Part shown: positions 36,257-44,053 of the stretch, one piece after another
Layout: each line of letters opens with the position of its first letter
How positions within the stretch are numbered: position 1 is the stretch's first letter
NCBI RefSeq assembly: GCF_000160575.1
Contig: NZ_GG697132.1
Location: 124,001 to 188,000, forward strand
DNA length: 64,000 nt
Origin: Weissella paramesenteroides ATCC 33313
GTDB taxonomy: Bacteria > Bacillota > Bacilli > Lactobacillales > Lactobacillaceae
Direction: 5' to 3'
The notes under the pieces: generated by a model
Database searches by the model: none
What the model was told of the DNA's origin: nothing
Seen by the model: the letters and a program-made list of their open reading frames with translations, nothing else
Made by a program: the position numbers and the translations under genes

Positions 36257-36307
36257 TTGTGTTGAGTTCAAACGATTATTATTATTATTGTTAATAAAAT
36301 CAAACAT
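36227..36307 (-). CDS. Asn-rich leader peptide (attenuation)
   Basis: This short frame (26 codons plus TAA) follows TTGAGGAGAGCC, with ATG at 36307. It begins MFDFINNNNNNR: residues 6-11 are six Asn codons (AAC and five AAT), and Asn14 and Asn25 add two more. It lies 36 bases before the terminator 5' arm and its 3' half encodes the antiterminator strand. Ribosome stalling on the Asn run would leave 36246-36256 free to pair and prevent termination. The composition, ribosome binding site, position and RNA pairing all fit a leader peptide for amino acid attenuation. I do not recognise it from any named family. Confidence 0.8.
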   Translation of the reverse strand: MFDFINNNNNNRLNSTQLVIGRFYNA

Positions 36308-36356
36308 TTGATAGGCTCTCCTCAATTAATGTACGCTTTTTACTTTCGCTAGATAA

Positions 36357-36385
36357 ATACTAGCATACTTTAAACTGCAAAACAA
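36357..36385 (-). promoter_or_regulatory. Promoter of the leader-permease transcript
   Basis: An extended -10 TGCTAGTAT (TAGTAT at 36362-36357) has TTGTTT 17 bases upstream (36385-36380), about 50 bases before the leader peptide start. Confidence 0.55.
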
Positions 36386-36409
36386 TATGGTTTCTTATTG
36401 TTTATTAAT

Positions 36410-37837
36410 TTATGCTTCGTCATACCATGAATAATGGTACATTTCACCTGCTGGCTTATCAACTCGCTCATAAGTATGTGCCCCAAAGTAGTCACGCTGT
36501 GCCTGAATAAGGTTAGCTGGCAAAACTGGCGAACGATATGAATCATAGTACGCTACTGCAGCTGATAATGACGGTACTGGTACCCCAGCTGCTGTCGCCA
36601 AAGCAATCACACGACGAGCAGATGCTTGATATGATTCGGCAATTTTCTTAAAGTAAGGTGCTAATAACAAGTTGTGTAAGTCTGGCTTTTCATCATAAGC
36701 ATCAGTGATACGTTGCAAGAACTGTGCACGAATGATTGCTCCTGCACGCCATAATTGTGCTAACTCGCCAAATGGCAGTGACCAATCGTAATGATCTGAT
36801 GCCATGCGTAATTGGTCAAATCCCTGTGCATATGACATGACCTTACCAAAATAAAGTGCCTGACGAATATCCTCAACGGTAGCTGCAACATCACCATCAA
36901 AGTCATAGTCTGGACCAACTAGGACATCAGCTGCTGCTAAACGATCTGTCTTTAATGCTGAAATATAACGGGCGTAGACAGATTCTGTAATCAAGGATTG
37001 TGGTGCACCAACTTCCAAAGCTGATTGTGATGACCACTTACCAGTTCCTTTATTTCCTGCACGATCTAAAATCATATCAACCATTGGCTTACCTGAACCG
37101 AGATCATCATCACGCGTCAGAATATCCGCAGTAATTTCAATAAGATATGAGTCTAACTCACCCTCATTCCAGTCTGCAAATGTCTTAGCCAACCCATCTT
37201 TGTCTAACTTTAATACACGCTTTAAGAGGTCATATGATTCTGCAATTAATTGCATGTCACCATACTCAATACCATTGTGGACCATTTTGACATAGTGACC
37301 GGCACCATTTGGTCCGATGTAGGTTACGGTTGGCTTGCCATCTTCTGGTGCCTTGGCGGCAATTTCTTTCAAAATTGGTTCGACCAAATCATAAGCCTCA
37401 CGTTGACCACCAGGCATCATTGATGGTCCCTGCAAAGCGCCTAGCTCACCACCGGAAACACCCATACCAATAAAATTGATGCCTGACTTTTCCAATTTAT
37501 TAGAACGACGAATGGTATCCTCAAAGAAAGTATTACCGCCATCGATTAAAATATCACCCTTATCTAGATAAGGTAACAATTCTTCAATGACTGCATCGGT
37601 TCCGGCACCAGCCTTTACCATCAATAAAATCCGTCGTGGCTTTTGGATAGAGGCCACAAATTCCTCGATTGAATAACTTGGCACAAATCCTGAATCGGGA
37701 TGCTTCTCAACCAAATCATCTGTACGTCCGGACGTTCGATTGTACAAAGCCACCTTATAACCTCGTGAAGCCACATTTAAAGCTAAATTACGGCCCATAA
37801 CGGCTAAGCCAACGACACCAAACTCTGCAGTTGTCAT
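36410..37837 (-). CDS. gnd: 6-phosphogluconate dehydrogenase, decarboxylating
   Basis: Gnd converts 6-phosphogluconate to ribulose-5-phosphate, CO2 and NADPH. ATG at 37837 ([15 protein letters not shown]) follows AGGGGGAATA, giving 475 residues. Landmarks are [18 protein letters not shown], the catalytic [22 protein letters not shown] near 180, [12 protein letters not shown] near 255, and the C-terminal [13 protein letters not shown]. It complements Zwf in the heterofermentative route. Confidence 0.97.
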   Translation of the reverse strand: MTTAEFGVVGLAVMGRNLALNVASRGYKVALYNRTSGRTDDLVEKHPDSGFVPSYSIEEFVASIQKPRRILLMVKAGAGTDAVIEELLPYLDKGDILIDGGNTFFEDTIRRSNKLEKSGINFIGMGVSGGELGALQGPSMMPGGQREAYDLVEPILKEIAAKAPEDGKPTVTYIGPNGAGHYVKMVHNGIEYGDMQLIAESYDLLKRVLKLDKDGLAKTFADWNEGELDSYLIEITADILTRDDDLGSGKPMVDMILDRAGNKGTGKWSSQSALEVGAPQSLITESVYARYISALKTDRLAAADVLVGPDYDFDGDVAATVEDIRQALYFGKVMSYAQGFDQLRMASDHYDWSLPFGELAQLWRAGAIIRAQFLQRITDAYDEKPDLHNLLLAPYFKKIAESYQASARRVIALATAAGVPVPSLSAAVAYYDSYRSPVLPANLIQAQRDYFGAHTYERVDKPAGEMYHYSWYDEA

Positions 37838-37917
37838 ATTAATATTCCCCCTATAAATTGACAAAAAAACATTCTGTAGCTATCAGTGTAACCCGAAAAT
37901 CTTAAAAAAGCATTACC

Positions 37918-38250
37918 TTAATTCACTGACTTTTTCTCATGCTGATAGCTTGTTAACACTTGCATTTTTACTTGATCAGGAACTAATGTTGTTAAAAAGC
38001 GTGCCATTGGTGTTATGTCATGCCGATTTTTAAAAGCCAATGGTTCAATTGCAACCAACATCACAATTAAATTATTTTCGGTAAGAAACAATTGTCCCGG
38101 AGCTCCCAACTTGCCCTTGGTATGTTTACCAACCCGCCAACTATGAAATGCATTGGCATCAAGTTGACTTTCTTTGGGTTCATATTGACCACTATTATTT
38201 TGAACCATGACGACCCCAATTAATTCTGCTGTTGGGTACTTACTTGCCAT
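37918..38250 (-). CDS. Conserved-looking protein of unknown function
   Basis: I do not recognise it. ATG at 38250 follows GAGGTGGCG, giving 110 residues. The sequence is soluble, with a mixed alpha/beta pattern and conspicuous strands (LIGVVMVQ, NLIVMLVAIEPLAF). It ends with KEKKS-like basic residues. It lies between gnd and the small basic gene with no operon partner. The function cannot be read from sequence. Confidence 0.65.
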   Translation of the reverse strand: MASKYPTAELIGVVMVQNNSGQYEPKESQLDANAFHSWRVGKHTKGKLGAPGQLFLTENNLIVMLVAIEPLAFKNRHDITPMARFLTTLVPDQVKMQVLTSYQHEKKSVN

Positions 38251-38314
38251 ATCACACGCCACCTCATTTACTAATCAATTATTTTCATTATAACAACCCC
38301 TGGGAAATTCTACA

Positions 38315-38348
38315 TAAAAAAAGACTAACGTATATCTACGCTAGTCTT
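38315..38348 (-). terminator. Terminator after the 45-residue gene
   Basis: AAGACTAGCG/CGTTAGTCTT arms are followed by seven T residues on the minus strand. Confidence 0.75.
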
Positions 38349-38352
38349 CTTA

Positions 38353-38415
38353 AACACGTTCCAAAAGTCAGAAACCGTAATGTAACGGCTTCAAAACAAC
38401 TTTTGTCTCGCTTTC
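38353..38415. repeat. Dispersed intergenic repeat, copy 4
   Basis: AACACGTTCCAAAAGTC and GGCTTCAAAACAACTTTTGTCTCGC match the two arms of the 56048-56174 element, without its GC-rich centre. Confidence 0.65.
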
Positions 38416-38439
38416 ATTTCGTAACTAAATAATGCCAAA

Positions 38440-38577
38440 TTACTTTGATTCTAATTCAGCTTTACCTTTTGCCCATTGTTGAATGTTAACAACTTCAGCA
38501 CTACGAACTTTCTTTGAGTAGTCGTGTGAAACTGGACGACGACGGGCCCATGAATTATATGGTGATCTAACTGCCAT
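38440..38577 (-). CDS. Small basic protein of 45 residues
   Basis: I do not recognise it. TGGAGGAAATAA precedes ATG at 38577; the longer frame is not needed. The product begins MAVRSPYNSWARRRPVSHDY, basic and aromatic at the N-terminus, and ends in a helical KGKAELESK. It has its own terminator. Its strong ribosome binding site and conserved-looking composition argue for a real gene, possibly a nucleic-acid-binding small protein, but this is speculation. Confidence 0.65.
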   Translation of the reverse strand: MAVRSPYNSWARRRPVSHDYSKKVRSAEVVNIQQWAKGKAELESK

Positions 38578-38729
38578 AATTATTTCCTCCATTTTTGTTA
38601 TCGATAACTTTTCAAGTATACCGATATTTATACTATTCGTCAACCATCTTTATTTGTAGGCTAAGAAATTTGATTTTAAAGAACATCACTCTTATAATTA
38701 GTAAGTAATAATCGAAAAGAGGACTTACC

Positions 38730-39125
38730 ATGGCTAAATTAACAGAAGAAATGAAACAAATGCTTAGTGAACAGTTACCTTTCTTAGCTACCGCCGATGA
38801 AAACGGGATGCCAAAAGTTGGTCCAAAGGGATCTCTCCACGTTTTGGATGATTCTCATTTAGCCTATTTTGAACATACATTTCGTCATGCATTCCATAAC
38901 TTAACGGTTAATGGTCATGCAGCCGTTGCTGTTGCTGATCGTCCGGCACAAAAGGGCTTCCGCTTTGAAGGTCAAGTTCATATTCATCAAGATGATGACT
39001 TGGCAAAGGAGAATATTCCCGCTAGTCTTTACGAACGTTTCCCTCGTGCTGCATATGTTATCATCGATATTGAAAGTATCTTTAAATTAGATAACACATT
39101 AGAGGCTGGCACACAGATTTCTTAA
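38730..39125 (+). CDS. Pyridoxamine 5'-phosphate oxidase-fold (PPOX) family protein
   Basis: The 131 residues fit the split-barrel flavin-reductase/PPOX fold: LPFLATADENGMPKVGPKGSLHVL near 16, then a FEHTFRHAFHNLTVNG strand-helix and RFEGQVHIHQ near 75. The family binds FMN or F420-like cofactors; the exact reaction is unknown. GAGGACTTACC precedes the start. It is a plus-strand gene with a terminator at 39144. Confidence 0.8.
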   Translation: MAKLTEEMKQMLSEQLPFLATADENGMPKVGPKGSLHVLDDSHLAYFEHTFRHAFHNLTVNGHAAVAVADRPAQKGFRFEGQVHIHQDDDLAKENIPASLYERFPRAAYVIIDIESIFKLDNTLEAGTQIS

Positions 39126-39143
39126 AATTTAATATTGACGAAT

Positions 39144-39182
39144 AAAGGATTGGCACAAAAGAAAATGTGCCAATCCTTTTTT
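39144..39182 (+). terminator. Terminator after the PPOX-fold gene
   Basis: An AAAGGATTGGCACA/TGTGCCAATCCTTT stem is followed by T residues on the plus strand, then CTAAAAATATATTAATTA. Confidence 0.9.
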
Positions 39183-39260
39183 AGTCTAAAAATATATTAA
39201 TTATTTCGTTATACTTATTATAATTAACTATACATATATTCTAGTGAGAAAGTAGATTCT

Positions 39261-40169
39261 ATGATAAAAGAGCAAAAATTATTTTCTAAATTCAAAATGT
39301 ACCAAGTTAGTGAAATGACACCTGAAGATCGCGTCGTGCTAGTTGATAATCATGGCATCCCTAACGAATTGATTGACTATGCTATTGACCCTTATGAAAG
39401 TGCCCGAATGGAATATGATGATATCAATCGATATAATTTAATGATATTTGACATTGTGACACCTACGTCAAACCGAGCAACCACTGAACCAATTAGTTTT
39501 TTATATACAATTGATCAATCCGTCCTTTATCTATTCACACGTAAAGAGACCAACTATGCCATTAATCATTTAATGAAATTAGCTGAAACACAGCTCGCAC
39601 AACCAATTGATCTCATTTTAGGTCTCACGGAGTCATTGTCTAGTGAATTCATGAAGTCAATTTTGACCATCAATCGTAAACGTTTGTCTATTCAAAGTAC
39701 AATTAAATCAACTAAACCAACCCAACCAGCAATCAATCAACTCATGTCACTTCAGACTGATTTAATTTATTTAATTAATTCATTACAAACAGATCATGCT
39801 CTATTAAACACACTACAAATGCATGATCGTCAACATTTAAACACAAAACAGCTTGAGCGTATTGATGATGTTGCGGTTGAATTGCAGCAAGCTTTAGATA
39901 CCGGCAAATTGTCTCAAGAGGTAACAAGTAGTGTCGCGAACGCATTTGACAACGTTGCAAATGCAAACTTAAATTGGACCATGAAATTATTAACGGTTTC
40001 CTCAATCGTTCTAACGATGCCCACCATTGTTTCCGGCTTCTTTGGTCAAAACGTTGCTTTACCTTTCACGCATGCTGCTGGTGGTTGGCTTTATACCGTT
40101 ATTATTACAATCATTTTGATGGTAATCATTACAATGATTCTTTGGCATTTTGGCTTTTTTAAAAAATAA
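39261..40169 (+). CDS. CorA-family divalent metal transporter-like, GQN in place of GMN
   Basis: The 302 residues have a long cytoplasmic alpha/beta plus helical domain and two C-terminal membrane segments, as in CorA. The pore signature YGMNF is here SGFFGQNVALP near 270: Gln replaces the Met. GMN is nearly invariant in Mg2+-transporting CorA, so substrate or activity may differ. The second segment VIITIILMVIITMILWHFGFF follows. It is preceded by AGTGAGAAAGTAG, a weak ribosome binding site. Confidence 0.82.
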   Translation: MIKEQKLFSKFKMYQVSEMTPEDRVVLVDNHGIPNELIDYAIDPYESARMEYDDINRYNLMIFDIVTPTSNRATTEPISFLYTIDQSVLYLFTRKETNYAINHLMKLAETQLAQPIDLILGLTESLSSEFMKSILTINRKRLSIQSTIKSTKPTQPAINQLMSLQTDLIYLINSLQTDHALLNTLQMHDRQHLNTKQLERIDDVAVELQQALDTGKLSQEVTSSVANAFDNVANANLNWTMKLLTVSSIVLTMPTIVSGFFGQNVALPFTHAAGGWLYTVIITIILMVIITMILWHFGFFKK

Positions 40170-40205
40170 ATACACAATCCCTTCAGTATTTTAGAGTATG
40201 TTTAA

Positions 40206-40242
40206 AGAGGTTGAGACATTTTCTTTTGTCTCAACCTCTTTG
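40206..40242. terminator. Bidirectional terminator between corA-like and femX-like genes
   Basis: An AGAGGTTGAGACA/TGTCTCAACCTCT stem with T-rich flanks on both strands lies between convergent genes, followed by CTAAACATGTATTAATTA. Confidence 0.85.
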
Positions 40243-40259
40243 TGCTAAACATGTATTAA

Positions 40260-41525
40260 TTAGCCGCGTGCTAAAATCTTTTTCAAGAAATGATAGATAG
40301 CATACTTAGGACCATTAATTGGGCGAACGAATGAACCAACCTTTTCTTCAGCATGACCCGAAAATCCTTGCTTGAAACCTAAGACACCATCAGAACCATC
40401 GAACACACCTGAAATACCATAGAAGTTATAGTGCGGAATTTGGCGTTTTAGTGCTTGTTCAAAGGCATACTCTTGGACTGCGTATGGTCCATAAAAATTC
40501 TTGTACTCATCATAAGTACCTGAGTACAAATAAATCATTTCATTAGCAGTTGCTAAGAACAAGGCACCCGCAATAGTTACCACATCTTTACCAGCCTGTT
40601 CATGTGCCATTTTTGCTTGCGTGATACGCTTTTCATGTTGCTTATGCTGATCTGCATATTCCGCACGTTGACGCTTTAGCTTTTTATAGTTAGGCTTTTC
40701 AGCGATTCGTGCATCAAGATTAGCCACAACTTCAGCTAAGTGATCACGTGCCTGTTGTTGTCCCTTAATATACGCAGGAAAATTCATTTCTGCAAATACA
40801 AAATAGGCATCATCACCATATTCATCAAAAACAGTTTGATAAAAATCTAAATCTTTATCATGATAATTTAGCCGATTAGCTGTATCTTGTGTCAATGCTT
40901 TAAAGTCAGGTAAATCAGCTTTTTCTAGGCGACGAACTTTGATGCCAAATTGATCAGTTTTCTTTAAGTAGTACTTGCCATCTTTACCAAAAGATGCCCG
41001 TAAAGCTTTTGTCGTATCTTGAGCATCTAGTATTGGTTGTAATGGCTTAACATATTGCCATGATGGTGAAGAATTTGTTGTCCACCCTTTGGTAGCAGGC
41101 GTATGCTCAAAGCCAATTCTTGTTAAGGCATCAATCACTGTGCTTTCTGTATTGCCAATTTGCTGACCTTCATCGTCAAAACGTCGATAAATCGCATTGG
41201 GCATTATCCGCAAAAATAAACCACGGTGCTCTTTCGCAAATGCCATCACGCCATCCACAAACGCCGCCACTAAATCTTGATCACTAAAATCAATAAGCAT
41301 GCCACCATCAATTTGGAACATGTTTCCCATTCGAACAGGTATCCATGCCAACACAGCAGCTGCAACCACTTGATTTTCTTCAACTAAACCGACCAAACTT
41401 GTTTGCCAGCCACGACGAGCCAATAAACGCGATTGTGCTGCTGTTTGTAGATAACTACCAGCAGGGTGTGTTTGTGCAAATGACTCAAATTGTTCTGTTG
41501 TTAATTCTTTAAATGAACGTGTCAT
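40260..41525 (-). CDS. FemX/MurM-like lipid II peptide-bridge aminoacyltransferase
   Basis: The 421 residues match the FemAB family, which adds amino acids from aminoacyl-tRNA to the stem peptide lysine. Two GNAT-like halves are seen: FAQTHPAGSYLQTAAQSRLLARRGWQ at the N-terminus, and the C-terminal LFLATANEMIYLYSGTYDEYKNFYGPYAVQEYAFEQAL. A charged coiled-coil arm (EKPNYKKLKRQRAEYADQHKQ, about 285-325) separates them. It lies opposite the MurJ-like flippase. The amino acid transferred cannot be read from sequence. Confidence 0.9.
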   Translation of the reverse strand: MTRSFKELTTEQFESFAQTHPAGSYLQTAAQSRLLARRGWQTSLVGLVEENQVVAAAVLAWIPVRMGNMFQIDGGMLIDFSDQDLVAAFVDGVMAFAKEHRGLFLRIMPNAIYRRFDDEGQQIGNTESTVIDALTRIGFEHTPATKGWTTNSSPSWQYVKPLQPILDAQDTTKALRASFGKDGKYYLKKTDQFGIKVRRLEKADLPDFKALTQDTANRLNYHDKDLDFYQTVFDEYGDDAYFVFAEMNFPAYIKGQQQARDHLAEVVANLDARIAEKPNYKKLKRQRAEYADQHKQHEKRITQAKMAHEQAGKDVVTIAGALFLATANEMIYLYSGTYDEYKNFYGPYAVQEYAFEQALKRQIPHYNFYGISGVFDGSDGVLGFKQGFSGHAEEKVGSFVRPINGPKYAIYHFLKKILARG

Positions 41526-41612
41526 AGTTAACCCATTTCCTTATCTTCTTATCTATTACTTTGAATTATACGCTATCCAACTTAAATTTTGAAAAAGTAC
41601 TGAATAATATAG

Positions 41613-41802
41613 TTTTCCACATTTAAAAATATCAAAATGACTTATAAAACAATCTCCATCATGCGATTTTTCCGTCTTTTGTAAAAAAATGCTGTTTATT
41701 TTATGTTAAATTAGACCGTACCAGTGGAAAAAGTCACAGTATTTCCACCTTTTTCCACCATTTATCCACAGAAAATCAGGGTTTTGCACAGACTTATCCA
41801 CA
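41613..41802. promoter_or_regulatory. DnaA-box cluster in the 337-base gap
   Basis: Two perfect TTATCCACA boxes (41762-41770 and 41794-41802) lie with TTTTCCACA (41613-41621), ATTTCCACC (41741), TTTTCCACC (41751), TTTTGCACA (41782) and an inverted TTTTTCCAC (41725). The surroundings are AT-rich. No replication gene is near, so I regard it as an extragenic DnaA-binding cluster rather than oriC. The rest of the gap holds only the terminator at 41813. Confidence 0.6.
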
Positions 41803-41812
41803 TTCTTAATTT

Positions 41813-41847
41813 AAAAAAAGTTGAGCTCAATCATTGAGTTCAACTTT
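41813..41847 (-). terminator. Terminator after the MurJ-like gene
   Basis: An AAAGTTGAACTCAA/TTGAGCTCAACTTT stem is followed by seven T residues on the minus strand. Confidence 0.9.
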
Positions 41848-41862
41848 ATCCTAATCATCATA

Positions 41863-43866
41863 TTACTTTAAATGTAATTTATGCGCTAGCCAAGTCGCAC
41901 GTGGACCTAATACGGCTTCTCCAACATGTGTTTTAAGTACTGCAACGCCATAAATCGCCGCACCAACACCACCAGAGATCGCTAAATTCAGTAACTGCCA
42001 TAACTTAGTGTCTGGCGTAAACAATCCGATTGTATATGAAATTGGTGCAACCACAGCATACATTAACAAACTCCAGAATAAAATAATTACAAAGGTGTCA
42101 TTAAATGATGCCCAGTCAATATGATACAAACTTGCTAAGTGACGAATAGCAATGATCATACCCAATAAGAAAGCAATCGTCGTTGATACCAATGGTCCCA
42201 TACCCTGTAACCAAATTGTTAATGGTACTTGCAAAACAATCTTAACTGCAAATATAAAGATCAGCAATCTCACTGTATAACGCAAACGACCTAATCCTTG
42301 ATAAATGGCTAATACGACCATATACAAACTTAGGAAAATTGCTGAATAACTAGCAAATTGCAAAATCAAGGTACCATTCGTCAAATCTGATGTACGATAG
42401 AACAACACATACAGTGGGCGTGCAATTGCAACCATTCCCAAAACTGCAGGTACCATAACAAACGCTAACAACTTTAATGCGAATTGGATTTGCTGACCAA
42501 TATTTTCTCGGTCACCAATTTCTCTTGCCCGAGCCAACATTGGCAAAGCTGTTTCTGCCATACCAACCGCTAATGAAACAACCAACATCACTAACTTATT
42601 AGAATTAAAGGCGAATTGTGCATACATTGCTTGCATTGCGCCATTCGAAATATCCGTAAAGGCACGTATAATTCTAAAGAATGTGTACTGATCAAACACT
42701 TGTACTAGTGAAATGGCAGATCCTGCAAAAATAACTGGTACAGACTGACGAGCCATTTTCATCAAGACAGCTCGTGCGTCAAAATGACGTGTTCTAACAG
42801 CATGTTTACGTTGTTCTGCAAAGAAACGACGCCGCATGACAATGCCTAACAATAGTACTAGGATACCGGCTAATGCACCCCAAAAGGCTGCAAATGTTGA
42901 CTGAACAGTTGCATCTACCCAACTTCCATGGTGTCCAATCATAATCCAATAGGTCATTGCTAACATATAGATGACACGTACTAATTGTTCAACAAACTGC
43001 GACCAAGCTGATAGACCCATAAATTCAAATCCCTGTACGTAACCTCGTAACATAGATAGAATTGGAATAATTACCACGGCCGCAGACAACGCATGAATCA
43101 CGCGTACGACATTTGGATCTCCTTGAGACAAGAGACCTGCTAATAAATAGAGAATAGCACCGACAGCAATTCCTAGAATCGCTCCCAAATTAATGGCTTG
43201 TCGAAAGACATGTCGGACAGCATCATATTGCTTGGAGGCACTGTACTCTGCCACTAGACGCGCTAAAACATTTGGTAGTCCAGCTGTTGATATCAACAAA
43301 GCAACACTGTATATTTGATAGCCTTGTGAGAACAACGAATTGGCAAGATTATAATACACATTACCAATCATCGCAATCCACGGAATAATGTACAATGCAC
43401 CCAACAACCTCGATGCAAGATTACCAATAGTCATCCAAGCTGAACCGCGAAGCATACGAGACTTAGCAGCCATCTCCGTTTCTTCAGTTTCAACATCTGC
43501 TGTTGGCTCTTCGCTCTCAACCGGTTCTTGCGCAGGAATAGCAGTTGGTGTTTGTACTGTATTAGTCGCATCCACAACTGTAGGTGCTACCATATTCGTT
43601 TTTTCTATGACCGTGTCTGGTACTTCATGTACCTTAAATGTCGAAACACCATTTGGCCGAACCTTCACCTCTGTCATTTTCTGATCAGAGAGAATGTTAT
43701 CTTCCGTGATACTATCCTCAGAGGATGTTTTATCATGGCGTTCTTCAAAAATTTCATCAATTTTTTTACCATTCAGTAATTGATTTAATTCTTCGAAACT
43801 AATATCACGCCGAAATGGCGACGTTGACGAGCCATTTTGTGATTGGTGTGATTTATCGTCAGCCAT
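41863..43866 (-). CDS. MurJ/SpoVB-like polysaccharide or lipid II flippase with N-terminal extension
   Basis: The 667 residues comprise about 135 residues of cytoplasmic, acidic, low-complexity sequence (PRDISFEELNQLL, then Thr/Val/Glu-rich repeats such as EPVESEEPTADVETEETE) followed by 13-14 membrane segments starting near MLRGSAWMTIGNLASRLLGALYIIPW. This core is the polysaccharide transport (PST/MOP) family. Its closest functional group is the lipid II flippase of Gram-positives. The extension is longer than usual and may be regulatory. Substrate is inferred; it could instead flip an exopolysaccharide unit. AAGGGGAAGTAAC precedes the ATG. Confidence 0.88.
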   Translation of the reverse strand: MADDKSHQSQNGSSTSPFRRDISFEELNQLLNGKKIDEIFEERHDKTSSEDSITEDNILSDQKMTEVKVRPNGVSTFKVHEVPDTVIEKTNMVAPTVVDATNTVQTPTAIPAQEPVESEEPTADVETEETEMAAKSRMLRGSAWMTIGNLASRLLGALYIIPWIAMIGNVYYNLANSLFSQGYQIYSVALLISTAGLPNVLARLVAEYSASKQYDAVRHVFRQAINLGAILGIAVGAILYLLAGLLSQGDPNVVRVIHALSAAVVIIPILSMLRGYVQGFEFMGLSAWSQFVEQLVRVIYMLAMTYWIMIGHHGSWVDATVQSTFAAFWGALAGILVLLLGIVMRRRFFAEQRKHAVRTRHFDARAVLMKMARQSVPVIFAGSAISLVQVFDQYTFFRIIRAFTDISNGAMQAMYAQFAFNSNKLVMLVVSLAVGMAETALPMLARAREIGDRENIGQQIQFALKLLAFVMVPAVLGMVAIARPLYVLFYRTSDLTNGTLILQFASYSAIFLSLYMVVLAIYQGLGRLRYTVRLLIFIFAVKIVLQVPLTIWLQGMGPLVSTTIAFLLGMIIAIRHLASLYHIDWASFNDTFVIILFWSLLMYAVVAPISYTIGLFTPDTKLWQLLNLAISGGVGAAIYGVAVLKTHVGEAVLGPRATWLAHKLHLK

Positions 43867-43892
43867 GTTACTTCCCCTTCCTAATAATTCGA

Positions 43893-43965
43893 TGACGCTA
43901 CACAGACTCGAACTGTGATCTAAGACTTAGGAGGTCCTTGTTCTATCCTGTTGAACTATAGCGCC
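43893..43965 (-). tRNA. tRNA-Arg (anticodon CCT)
   Basis: A 73-base minus-strand cloverleaf: GGCGCTA pairs with TAGCGTC (one wobble), the anticodon stem AGGAC/GTCTT encloses CTCCTAA with anticodon CCT (reads AGG), and the T arm is CACAG TTCGAGT CTGTG. CCA is not encoded. It stands between the MurJ-like gene and the glycosyltransferase terminator. Confidence 0.95.
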
Positions 43966-43994
43966 AATGACAACCTAATACATTATTATACACA

Positions 43995-44048
43995 AGAAAA
44001 CCCATTGTTTGTAGATGTTTTTCACACACCATCTACAAATAATGGGTT
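43995..44048 (-). terminator. Terminator after the glycosyltransferase
   Basis: A long AACCCATT.TTTGTAGATG/CATCTACAAA.AATGGGTT stem is followed by TTTTC on the minus strand, before tRNA-Arg. Confidence 0.8.
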
Positions 44049-44053
44049 AACTG

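Noticed and set aside
37725-37740. PurBox-like CGGACGTTCG inside gnd
   Set aside because: It lies within well-conserved coding sequence and probably reflects codons for R-T-S-G-R.
41613-41802. Chromosomal origin of replication
   Set aside because: No dnaA, dnaN or rpmH nearby and no change in gene orientation; reported instead as an extragenic DnaA-box cluster.
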